DNA from: Macrothele yani
Lineage: Eukaryota; Arthropoda; Arachnida; Araneae; Macrothelidae
Assembly: GCA_039090855.1 (NCBI GenBank)
Contig: CM077011.1
Span: 17,485,001 to 17,549,000, forward strand
Direction of reading: 5' to 3'
Length of the DNA stretch: 64,000 bases
Below, in pieces: positions 11,250 to 21,854 of this stretch (positions within the stretch are counted from its first letter, which is position 1; each line of letters begins with the position of its first letter). The position numbers and the translations under genes were made by a program. The notes beneath the pieces were generated by a model, which was given only the letters and a program-made list of their open reading frames with translations, searched no databases and was not told the origin of the DNA.

Positions 11250-12200
11250 TATACATTCTGTGCAAAATATTTGTTGTTTAACAATTTTCCTTGTGGTCCA
11301 GCTTTTTCGTGTAAACTTAACAACTTTTGCTTTGATTTTTCGAGTAAAATGACGTTTTCTCTGGCAAACATGTTATTCCGCTCATAGCTTGTTTTGCACT
11401 ATCTTATTTGGAAGTTAGTTTAAAATTTCACACCGAAACCTTTTCTACAAATTAATGCGACATCTGGCATTACAAAACGGAATTATTTAAATTCTCGACG
11501 AGGTGCTGTTGGGGCGACATCTGTTTTTAGATGCAATTTCCCTCACATCGACATCTCAAGATTTCAATTTTTATTGTTGGTTACAGCGTTTAGATAGATC
11601 GATATTTTTCAAAATGTATAATATAATCAGCACTAAACACGAAAAATGAGTTAAATTAAAAAAAGTAAACAAATAATGCAAATTCATATTCGAATTGTGC
11701 TGAATTAAATCAATATACAAACTTAACTAGCCGTGGTATTAAGATTTCCATTCGAATTTTGTAAATCGGGTAAACAGAACACGAGTAATTCTCAACCCAA
11801 TTCTTTTAAATTAACACGCGATTACCTTGACATCTCAATGTGATCGCGTGCAAACTCAACTTGCTGTGATATTAAGAATTCAATTCGTATTTTGTAGATC
11901 GAATAAATTGAACTCGAGTCATTAAAAATCCAATGTTGTTAAATTAACGCGCGGTCACCTTGTTATCTCAAAGTGATCTCGTGCTATTATATAGCAGGCA
12001 ATCATTTTGACATCGCTAGAGCACACACGAATTGATCGATAAATGATGACGCAAGAGTGCAGACGTTGGTGTGATGTCAAGCGTTCCAGTGAGACGGATC
12101 TGGGTGTTTATATTATTAATGGCATGAAAAAGCTCCTCATAGTAGAAGGCAAAATGATTTTCAAATCGAAAAGTTAAAAGAAAATATACAGAAGGAGACA
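11250..12200. other. no gene; 133-bp tandem duplication inside
   Basis: No coding is recognised. Two diverged copies of a 133-base unit lie at about 11718-11850 and 11851-11977; both begin CAAACT and contain TATTAAGA, TTTTGTA and GATC blocks, and end in GTGATC-CGTG. Nothing else stands out. Confidence 0.6.
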
Positions 12201-14035
12201 TGACATCATTCTACGCCTCCTAGCGAAATTTTGCATAATGGTGAAATTAAAAATAGGCAAAACTATTCTTCATGGAAAAAGCTGTGCTAAGGTAAAAGAA
12301 CTTTTCAAATACGTCTCCCGGAAGCGAAGATAGCGAGAAAAAGGTTTTGACCTTACGCTTCCTAGTAGGAAATATAGGCATTATTTAAAAAAGGATAATG
12401 TTTCACATCTATACAGTAGCGAATGGCACACAATAAAAAAGATTTTCCTCAATAGTGTTTTTCGAAGCGGAGACACAACTGAAAACAGAAGCACACAAAT
12501 ACTTCCTAGCAACAGAAATGTTAACTAAAAAATTCCCCAAATTCTTTTACAAAGTAAATGACATCCGGTGTCGAAAGAATTTGTTAAATCGCACATGTAG
12601 AAGCAGAGATATTGAGAAAAACAGATTAAGCATTGGCGCTCCTAGCAACGAAATAGCCCATTATTTTGGGAAGAAACTACATACAAAGAAGTTTCATAGT
12701 TAGTAGTACCTGACTGAAAAAAGGGTTTTGCAATCGGATTATTAGTCTCGCAGATATTGCAGTAAACGGAAACGTGAACTTACGCCCTCTAGTAGCAAAC
12801 GTGCGTGCTAAAAAGGTTTTAATTATATACGAAATATTTCAGAGCAGAAACGCTCTCGAACTAGGAAAAAACTAAATTAAAATCGGATCTCAGAAGCAGA
12901 GATATCAACAAAAAGATGATGCACATCTACGCCTCTTGACGGGAAAACTGTGCATTATTTCAAAATGAAAGTATTCTGACAAGGTTTTCAGAGGAGAACG
13001 GTATCCGTTACGAAATAGTTTTTTTCAGTCGAGTTTTCAGAAACTCATATTATGCTGCAAATACACCAGAAGTGAAAATAAACACTTACGCCGCCTGGAG
13101 GTCAAACCATGCTATATAAAAAATTATGTGCAAAATATTTCCCACCAGGAGCTGTATACGATACAGAAATAATTTTTGAAATTTGACCTTTAGAAGCAGA
13201 GATAACGGGGAAAACGCAATCTACCTTGACGACCCTAGGAAAATATAGGTATTACTCGAAAATTTAAAAAATAAATGACAAACATTTCGCACCTGAAACA
13301 TCCTCCAACAGAGGAAAAATGTTTCGATCGGACTCTTAGTAACAGATATATCAGAAAAATGGTATAAACATCTACGCCCCTAGTGAAAAAACTATGCGCT
13401 ATTTTAACAGGAAGTATCCTCAATATGATTTTCGGGGTCAGCTGTATTAGTTCACGAACTAATATTTTCAGTCGAGTTTTCAGAAGCTTAGATTTTTCTG
13501 CAAATTCATCAGAAGCAGAAATAAACACTTACGCCCCCTGGTAGCCAAGCTTTTCCTTACGAAATATTAGTCATGCGGGGATGTTTCCGAGGCAGGAAGA
13601 ATTTTTCAAATCGGAATTTTAGAAGAAGAAATATCGGGGAAAACGTAATTCACCTTTAGGCCCCTAGCGAATAATCTGTGAGTTACTTGAAAAAGAAGCT
13701 GGGACTAAAATAGTCTTCATTATAAATGGCATCGAATGGATGAAATATTTTTTCTATCGATTATTTACAAGTAAATATATACAATAAAATGTATTTTAAA
13801 CTATCTTCCACATTTACCCCACTAGCGGCGATCTTTTGCATCGAAAAAAAAAAAAAAAACACACACAGAAAGGCAAGGATCGTCATTCGTACATTTCAAG
13901 CATCCTAATGCAAAAAGAATTTTCCAAATCAGACACTTAGTTGCGGAGTTGTGTCCGCAGGCGAACGGGAGAACGGACATAATTACGATCTTTACATAAT
14001 CACGATCTTTTTTTATTACAAAGCCTTGCTAAAAA
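12200..14035 (+). repeat. family C array 1 (~153-bp units, CTCF-like motifs)
   Basis: About eleven diverged units, each with CAAATCGGA-CTTAGAAGCAGAGATATC and a G/C-rich core preceded by TTAC or CTAC. Cores are seen at 12214, 12635, 12783, 12930, 13089, 13229 (weak), 13375, 13532, 13659 and 13817. Examples are CGCCCCCTGGTAGCCA (13532) and CGCCCTCTAGTAGC (12783). The order and spacing of the last eight match array 3 at 48.1-49.2 kb. The end, after the last core, is a short G/C-rich GGAC-rich stretch, then TAATCACGATCTTTTT and a GCTAAAA end at about 14035. Confidence 0.75.
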
Positions 14036-14300
14036 TTCATAATTAGCAATCAATAGATTAGGATTTCAATCGATGTAAAAATTCTAGAGAAGAGTGGACA
14101 GTCAAGCAGACAGACAGAGACTGGAAGAGCGTGTTTGTGTGTGCTTGTGTGTGTGTGAGAGAGACTGAGAAAAACAGAGTTTGCATGCAGAAAGAAAAGA
14201 GTAAGAATGGATAATTATGGTTTTCATAGGAATAGAATGTTCACTATTTTTTTTAAGTGATTACTAATATCTCTTTCTTTATTACTTTCGTGACACTTAC

Positions 14301-14434
14301 CTCTGCTATACAGACGATGAGGATTGAATCTTCCTTTTCTTCTTCATCCATATTTTCAATAAGATTTTGGAGGGTTGGGACGAGGTAGCTCTGTACAGGT
14401 CTTTTCACAGTTGGTATACCCATTACCATTGTAA
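14301..14434 (-). CDS. MGAT4: internal exon, MGAT4-type N-acetylglucosaminyltransferase
   Basis: A 134-base exon. On the minus strand the acceptor is a T-rich tract ending ATGCAG before 14434, and the donor is GAG/GTAAGTG after 14301. It encodes TMVMGIPTVKRPVQSYLVPT, then a stretch including EEEKEDSILIVCIAE. This matches the start of the catalytic region of MGAT4A/B (family motif V-MGIP-VKR-V-SYL then I-V-IAE). MGAT4 enzymes are Golgi type II membrane proteins that add GlcNAc in beta-1,4 linkage to the alpha-1,3 mannose arm of N-glycans. The exon starts with the last two bases of a Val codon whose first G ends the exon at 45371-45766, so the two join in frame. The following exon was not found between here and position 1. 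Confidence 0.88.
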
Positions 14435-14639
14435 CTGCATAGAAAGAGACAAAGAAATGCATCTTTTAGTACGATTACTGGATTCTACAACGCGGAAAAC
14501 ATAGAACATAAGTACGTATTTTGCACTTGAACTAAACGTAGTTTTACCAATCATGAAACTGAAAAGACAATGTCCGGGCAAAGTGAGTCTGAAATCGAAG
14601 TTTCACTTCACCTAGGCAAAAGACAACACGACAGTCGAT

Positions 14640-14812
14640 ATCACATCTCAAGGTCAGTCAATATCACATCTGAAGGTCAGTCGATATCACATCTGAAGGT
14701 CAGTCGATATCACATCTGAAGGTCAGTCGATATCACATCTGAAGGACAGTCGATATCACATCTGAAGGTCAGTCCATATCACATCTGAAGGTCAGTCTAC
14801 ATCACGACAGTC
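14640..14812 (+). repeat. 23-bp tandem repeat
   Basis: Roughly seven copies of GGTCAGTCGATATCACATCTGAA with single-base changes. It lies about 200 bases upstream (in the host gene's direction) of the MGAT4 exon at 14301-14434. Confidence 0.9.
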
Positions 14813-15064
14813 GATATCACTCCTGGCCATCTTCGATGAAGAAGGTCTTGTTTACATATAATTTATTCTAAACGGGGTTCCACTGCTAACGCGAATTTCT
14901 GCAACGGTGTTTTGAAACGAATCCGAGAAAGAGTTACGTGGAAATTATCGTAGAAATGGAAAAATGTTTGGCTTCTTCATGTGGACAAAATGCGTCATGT
15001 GAAGCTCGACATTCCATCAGGAATATTAATTCTGTTTATCGAACCACTGACTTCGTGAAAAAAG

Positions 15065-15660
15065 AGCAATTTAGACAGTCATTTAATAATGGAAAAACAG
15101 CCATTCAAGCAGTCATTTTAATGAAGCTAAAACAATCATTTAGGCAGTCATTTAAATGCCGTAGAAGCAGACATTTAGACAGCCACTATAATGGCTTAAA
15201 AGCAGTAATTTAGGCAGTCATGGTAGTGACGGAAAAACAACAATTTACGTAGTCATTTTAATGACGGAAAAGCTGTCATTTAGGTAGTCATTTTAACGAT
15301 GGAAAAATAGTCATTCAGACAGTCACTTTAATGACCCCAAACAATCATTCAGGAAGTGATTTTAATGACGGAAACACAGTCATTTGGGCAAACATTTTAA
15401 TGACGAAAAAGCAGTAATTTATGCAGTCATTGTAATGGCGCAAAAGCGGTAATTTAGGCAGTTATTTTAATGGCGAAAACACAGTCATTTACGTAGTCAT
15501 TTTAACGACGGAAAAGCAGACATTCAGACAGTCATTTTATGGACGCTAGGCAATAATTTTAATCACGAAAACGCAGCGATTTAGGCATACAACTTAGTTA
15601 CAGATAAACCAATAATTTACATAGTCATTTTAATGGCAAAAAGACAACCATTTAGTAGCA
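15065..15660 (+). repeat. ~35-bp diverged tandem repeat
   Basis: About 16 copies of a unit of 35-36 bases of the form CATTTAGGCAGTCATTTTAATGACGGAAAAGCAGT. Copies differ by many point changes, so it is an older array than the 23-bp one beside it. Short frames through it have no coding meaning. Confidence 0.8.
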
Positions 15661-15814
15661 CCTGCGATCAACTGGCAAATAATTTCTGTCGTACGTTGTC
15701 TATTCATGATGAGGAAAATGGGTCTGAATCAACTTTTTATTTTTAATTTTTTACAGTATGATTGGCCGACTCCTTAAAACCTTAGAATGCTGACTGGGCG
15801 TTCTAAATGTTAGG

Positions 15815-16150
15815 ACGTATAGTCTAACTTAACTTTCATTGTTAGTTCCTTCTTCTATGTAAATTTGAATTCATTTTCTTTAAGCGTTTTCAACTTTAAC
15901 GTGATATTTTCTTGCTCACGGAACAATGTTGGCAACAATCTTTATGTCAGTGTGCGTGTTGACAGATAAGAACGAGAGATACAATGTTGAAGCAAGCAGC
16001 GAAAACATGTGGTGGTGTGGAGATAAGAACGAGAGATACAATGTTGAAACAAGCAGCGAAAACGTTTGGTGGTGTGGCGATGATGTTCATAGATTAATGT
16101 TGCGTTACGTTATACTTTCACTACTTTCTTTATGTATTCGTTATTGTGCG
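15815..16150 (+). repeat. dispersed repeat family R, copy 1, with 59-bp duplication
   Basis: Matches 21555-21830: both share TTCATT-CTTTAAGC-TTTTCA-CTTTAAC, TTGGCAACA, GTTGACAGATAAGAACGAG, and TAGATTAATGTTRCGTTACG. Here a 59-base part containing AGATAAGAACGAGAGATACA is duplicated in tandem (about 15964-16022 and 16023-16081). Confidence 0.65.
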
Positions 16151-16428
16151 GGTGATGATTATCGTAGATGCCTATTTGACCTGAAGTAATTGGTTAATAG
16201 AGGACAGTGAGTTTCGTAAGTTGAACTTAACTATTTTCTGGCCGTTGGGTTATCTAATTTATAACCTCATTGTATAATTAATGATTTTTGTATGCTAGGT
16301 ATTCGGTGCTAAAGACTTCGAAGTTACAGTGCTACGAGTTCAATTGATAATAGTAGGGTAGTAATGTTTGAAGAAGTGACATTTTAAACGAAAAACATTA
16401 CAATTTGTCTAATGTAAAAACCGTAATT

Positions 16429-16501
16429 GTCCGTGACGGGGATCGAAACTGCGCCTACTCGCTCCGGAGTGAGTTGCTCCAACCGATTAATCTACACCGA
16501 C
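16429..16501 (-). other. tRNA-like sequence, 73 nt
   Basis: On the minus strand 73 bases begin GTCGGTG and end CACGGAC (six of seven acceptor pairs), with box A-like GTAGATTAATCGGTTGGAG and box B GTTTCGATCCCCG. The anticodon stem is imperfect. Together with 6462-6534 this suggests a second tRNA-derived SINE family, or tRNA pseudogenes. Confidence 0.5.
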
Positions 16502-16835
16502 GAAACGTATCGCTGCAGATTTGTCGTCTTGACATGTGTTTCACCTCTGTAGTACATCGCAATGTCGAAAAAAAGAAAAAAATTAGTTCAAACCCATTTC
16601 TCTCATCATGAACAGATACCGCACGAAAGTAATTATTTCTCAATGGATCACTGGTGCTACCGAAATCACTGTTGTCGCTCAATATTACAACTGGTGGTGA
16701 TATGTGTAATACAGATAACTTCCGAGACATCTAAGAATGTTTTCAGAGTTCTACGCAGTGAATACAGCAAGATCTTCATGTTAAGCTTTGCATCAAAAAT
16801 ATTAGTGCTGAATCTAGTTTTGACTTATCGAATGC

Positions 16836-17060
16836 CGCCCCAGTGGAGCAGTAGACTAACCGATGGGTTCAGAGCATTCGTCCGAGATGGGTCCGTGTTC
16901 GAATCCCGGAGAGGCATGGATGCTGTGTTTGCCTTACGGCTCTGGTTCTCTCCCTTCCCTGGAACCAGTGGCTCTAAATTAAGGGCGGGCTACTGCTGAT
17001 AGTCCATTGAGTTGCTCACGGTAGTCGTTAAACCCACAATAAAACAAAACAAACCAAACA
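16836..17060 (+). mobile_element. tRNA-derived SINE, full copy with perfect TSD
   Basis: The head reads GCCGCCCCAGTGGAGCAGTA (box A type) with box B GTGTTCGAATCCCGG. A body follows with CTCTCCCTTCCCTGGAACCA and GAGTTGCTCACGGTAGTCGT, then an A/C-rich tail. The flanks carry the same ten bases TATCGAATGC at 16826-16835 and 17061-17070, so the ends are well fixed. Related copies occur at 31.3, 47.7, 51.8, 59.0 and 62.4 kb. SINEs of this kind depend on a LINE partner for movement; which one is unknown. Confidence 0.88.
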
Positions 17061-17704
17061 TATCGAATGCAATTTACTTTCCAAAATAATCAGAAAGAGT
17101 GTCTTAAAATCGAGAAAGTTTGAAACAAAAATGCTTAGACACCTTTTCTTGCAAATCGACTGGTGTTTTCATAGCGGACATGGCGACGTCTGACCAGTTG
17201 TTTTTCAAGATGACCTCTCTGCAGTCGAGAAGGAAAGCTCTCCAACTCAAATTACTCTACGGTATTATCAATGGAAAGACTGATCATACTCAGATTGTAA
17301 ACCAATTTAGTTTCTGTACCTAACGTTTACCGAGGACAAAATGTGAACTATTTGCAGTGCCATTTTGCTGGACTGATGATGTAAAATAGTCTCCGTTATG
17401 CAAAACGTATAGACTTCACAACTCAATTGAAGAATGTCCGGATATTTTTAATGTAAATCATACTTCTTTTCGTATGTAGCCTGTTTTGCAAGACTGTAAA
17501 TATTACTTGGTAATGTAAATTTCACTGTAAATATCACTATAGGGATTCCTGTAACTAGATATACAATCTGTAAGGATGTTCTTACAAATAAATAAATAAA
17601 CATAAAGATACGAAAATATGCTAACCGATATTCAGAAATCCACTAAAACTCTAGCATACTTTTTTTCTAAGGACACTAAAATGCCCTGAGTTATTACCGC
17701 GTTA

Positions 17705-18570
17705 TACAAAGGCTGTTCCATAAAAACTAAGAGTAATTTTTTTGAGTTGACAACACTTCAAAAGAGAAAATAACCACGCAGACGACTAACTGAATTAAGA
17801 AAGTATCCATGGCAACAGTTATTAGCCGTAGCAGACCAGTCTGGTTTTGTTATCGCGCAGTTGTTTAAGGTACGTCTGTATTTCGCAATACGCCTATGGA
17901 GGCGAGTGATCCAGAGTTACGAAGTGAAACACGTTGTGCGATAAAATTTCGCTATCGTTTGGGTAAAACGGCTCCAGGAACAGTTTATTCAATGAAAAAA
18001 TATTACAAATATATATGTTTGGGTGAGTCAACGATTTTTAGAGGGCACCATGATTTCAAGAAAGGGCGTTTGTCAGCAGAACTCGCTCCTAGACCTGGTC
18101 GACCTCAAAGTGTTGTTACGCACTGCATTGTCAACACTGTCTGGACAATCCTACAAGAAGATAGACGAATGACGTGTGAATACATAGCGGCGCCAAGTGA
18201 TATTTCAAAAACGTCAGCATTCCGCATTCTACGTGACGAATTACTGCTGTATCGTATGTGTTCCACATGGACACCTGACGAGAGTATTAGCCAGATTTAA
18301 GGTGCATCATGAATGAAAAAAAGATTGCAAAGGATCCAAACTTTCTAAACACAGTAATAATTGTCGATGAAACATGGGTCCACCATTTCGACACCCTCAT
18401 GAAGCGCGCAGCGAGTGTCTCGAAACAGACAGGCTCTCCCCTCCAAAAAAAAAATGTCCGCCAAACCAAATCAGCTGGGAAGGTGATGATGATAATTTTC
18501 TTTGATCATAAAGATGTAGTCTACCAGCATGCCTTTTCTCAACAAATTATTGTTAATGCTGAGTATTATT
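17705..18570 (+). pseudogene. mariner transposase, 3' part missing
   Basis: The frame from 17896 shows a mariner N-terminal helix-turn-helix region (FRYRLGKTAPGTVYSMKKYY, then FKKGRLSAELAPRPGRPQSV). A second frame from about 18309 has the first catalytic Asp in IIVDETWVHHFDT, then SAGKVMMIIFFDHKDVVYQH and INAEYY. The usual second and third Asp blocks are absent, because the sequence switches at 18571 to an RTE LINE fragment. A likely 5' non-coding start is near 17705. A frameshift lies near 18300. This copy encodes no active enzyme. Confidence 0.82.
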
Positions 18571-19418
18571 AAAATACATTTCCATCTCGAAGAGTCTGCG
18601 GAAAACAAGGGGATACAGATTAATGGAGATTATCTTACTCACCTTCGATTTGCTGATGACGTAGTCATTTTTAAAACTACCCCATCAGAGCTGTAAAGTA
18701 TGACCCAAGAACTTGCTGACAAGAGTAAAGAAGTGGGATTAAAAATGAACTTTCAGAAGACAAAAGTGATCAATGCTTTTTCAAGAAATGAAGATTTATC
18801 GATTGATGGAGAAAAGCTGGAGATAACAGACACATACGTTTATCTTGGACAGCAGATATCAAGTGAGGGTCACATTGATGAAGAAATTAATCGGCGTACA
18901 AAACTTGCCTGGAGAGCTTTTGGAAGAAACAGCATAATTTTCAAGAGCAATATGCCATTGTGTCTTAAAAGAAAAGTGTTTGATCTATGCATCCTTCCAG
19001 TGCTTACGTATGGTGCAGAGACGTGGACCTTAACTAAAAGAGACATACAAAGGCTGCAGACAACTGAAAGTACCATGGAGAGGTGCATGCTTGGTGTAAC
19101 CAGGAGAGATAAGAAGAGGAACTCGTGGATCCGAAAAATGATAAGAGTGGAAGACATCATGATCAGAGTTAAATCCCTGAAATGGCAATGGGCTGGACAT
19201 ACTGCCAGAAGGACAGACCATCGATGGACAGCCGAAATTTTAGATTGGATTCCAAGGGACAGGAAAAGACCCAGAAGAAGACCACATGGGTGATGGGTGG
19301 ATGAAATTCGAAAGTATGCAGGAGTGACATGGAGGAGACTGGCACAAGACAGACCGTTGTGGAGGAAACTTGGGGTGACCTTCGTCCAGCAGTGGATTGA
19401 TAATGGTTGAAAATGATG
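18571..19418 (+). mobile_element. RTE LINE 3' fragment, copy 3, inside mariner
   Basis: Starts in the RT domain just before an intact FADD box (18649-18660) and ends in (ATG)n at 19408-19418. A stop replaces a residue at 18695; the frame 18700-19293 then carries YLGQQI and the C-terminal VEDIMIRVKSLKWQWAGH block. Nearly identical to the copy at 1.5-4.1 kb. It replaces the 3' half of the mariner at 17.7-18.6 kb, so it arrived later. Confidence 0.87.
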
Positions 19419-19424
19419 ATGATG

Positions 19425-21550
19425 ATGATATTTCTTCATTTTGTGTGATTTTATTTTCAGTTTTTATGGACCGGCCGTTGCATAATATCACTTATTTTTC
19501 ACAACTGTTCTCTGCGCTTAAAACCAAAGGAGAAAATAATCAGAAATTTAAAAAACGGGGGGCCAGATGCACGATTGGAGCGTATTTCAAAGTAGTGGAC
19601 TGTTAAGAAGAGGTAACAAAATCCCGCATCGTAATTTTCTCACTTGAGCAAGTCTTTCAACAAAAATGAAATGCTTTTAAATATCATTGCATCCGCCTGT
19701 GGAAATCATATTTCTGCTCCTGTGATTGTAGAAAACTACAGGTGTGAAATTACCTTCTCTTCTATTTCCGATGAATAACTTTGCCGCTAGAAACCATAAA
19801 TGCTGATGCTATTTAATTCAAAACATATTATGATTCCTATGAATGCTTCTAAAAATCCGGTTGGGAAAATATTTTTTTTCTTTCGATACGTTTTGCCAGG
19901 AAAAACATTCCGCGCACATTGTCAATTTCCCTTCGTGCAGATTTAGTTGGAAAGGATATTTTACGTATATTTTCAACTTTTCCATAATGAACAGTTCTAT
20001 TTCTAATATTTCTATGGGGTGTTAAGAGCATATTTCTTTAAAAAAATAGTAAATTCCACTCCAAAAAATCCCTTTCTTGATCGGATAACGTTGATTATTA
20101 TGAATAACATATTTTGAATGCAATTTCTTCTTCAAATAACGCAGTTTTTCCACTAAAGGGAAAGAAACGTTACATATCATTTTATTCCGTAATTCTATTT
20201 CTGATCGTTATGCTTGTATAACTTACATCCTTTGCTTAAAGTATCATCCACTATGAAGTACATTTTGATTGCAAATTTTTATTTTTCGTAAAGCACGTTT
20301 TTGATGTTTATAGGTGTAAATATCTACTTCTATCAAGAAATGTTTACATGATTCTTGAAATCCGATTGAAAAAAATATTTTTAACTGTTTGCATTCACTA
20401 TGAAAAGCACGTGAGTTTTAAAGAACATGCAGTTTTACGCTAAGTGACGGAAATGCATTTTCTGTTTCGCTGACATTCTCCTTTTCCAAAAACGTGAACA
20501 AATATTTTTTTAGGTCGAAAGGAATTCAAAACCAAAGTTCTTCAGACCCGAGAATTCGCGTCAGTTTTCTTGTACGCAAGAAACAATCGATGCGTTTCGA
20601 AATTCCAGCTTGTTTACGTAACTCCTAGCTCAGAAATGGGAGCATTTAAATGGTACGGACATATTTTTTGTATTGAGAGAAAAGAAGCAGATTTCATAGA
20701 AAAGTTTCTTAGAATAATTAGAACAGAGGAAAGCTCATATTTATCGACGTGAAGCGCGGAGATGGAGGATATTTCGAAATAGCTGTGTTTCGACGTCGAC
20801 AAATGATAACTATTCTGTTCTATTTAGCTAAAACTAATTCCTCCTCTTGGCTAGTTCCGTGAAGAATATTTCAACTCACAACGCTGAAAAAGTATAAGAG
20901 GTTTTTCTTGTTTAAAATTATAAATCCGAAATTAGTTTTCGAAAATAAAACTTTTAAAACACAAAATATACTTCGATATTTTGAAATACACAAGGTGGAT
21001 AAATCTTAATGATAAAAAAACAAATAATCTTTAGGTAGGGGAATTTATGTGTACTATTCATCTTTCAACAACTGTCGTAAAACACTTTTAAATGAAACAT
21101 TTCCGCTGCAGAACTTTGAGGAATTCGAGAATCGTAACTTGTTAGAAAATAAAACAAACTTTCATAGCAATTGCTACTGCAGAATTAATCGGTTTGCTTA
21201 ATTTAGTGTGGAAAATACTATGAGACGCGAAGGAGAAACACAAATAATTTGCCTATTACAGGTTTTTTTATAGCTTCATGTAAAGTTATATCTTTCATAT
21301 AAAAGCTATCACTTGCTTAGTTCAGAAACGGAATTGGGGGAGGGGGAGCTATTTTATTCAGAATTCTTATCAGCATCCATAGTTCAGGGGCATACGTAAA
21401 CCCGTGGGATTTTCAATGAAGGGAAGTTACGGATACCGGAGGTGCATTGCAGACAATGCATATAACCATGCATTACAAAGTGTTTGTCCTGCTTGTGGCA
21501 GCGTGCCTGTGTGACGTCATTAATCCAAGATGGCCGCCGCTACATATATG
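19425..21550. other. no gene; degenerate family C repeats in reverse
   Basis: From about 19660 to 20480, reverse-strand phrases like AGAAGCATT and a TTTCTAGCGGCAAAG core recall family C in minus orientation, strongly diverged. At 21508-21540 a TGACGTCA (CRE-type palindrome) is followed closely by AAGATGGCCGCC. No coding is supported. Confidence 0.4.
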
Positions 21551-21554
21551 AAAA

Positions 21555-21830
21555 ATACTCTAATTTAACTTTCACTTTTTGTTTCTTTCTCTATGTAAAT
21601 TTTGAGTTCATTCCCTTTAAGCCTTTTCAGCTTTAACCATATATTTTCTGACTGGCTGAATGTACGTTGGCAACAGCTTTGAGGTCAGACTGCGTGACGT
21701 GTGGTGTTGACAGATAAGAACGAGCGATATATAAAGCTGAAGCAAGCAGCAAAATGTGTGTGTGATGGTGTGGCGATGCTGTGTATAGATTAATGTTACG
21801 TTACGCTGTAATTTCACGACTTTCTATATA
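21555..21830 (+). repeat. dispersed repeat family R, copy 2
   Basis: Second copy of the sequence described at 15815-16150, here with a single AGATAAGAACGAG unit. No coding capacity; the family could be part of a larger unrecognised transposon. Confidence 0.65.
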
Positions 21831-21854
21831 CTGTATAAAGAATTTAAAAATATT

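Noticed and set aside
1..14300. Search for the next MGAT4 exon (expected to follow IAE with a Thr-Asp start)
   Set aside because: No minus-strand frame with the expected downstream motifs was seen, so the intron probably runs past the left edge.
18870..19439. 189-codon minus-strand frame
   Set aside because: Antisense of the RTE C-terminal coding; the same shadow appears opposite the copy at 1.5-2.3 kb.
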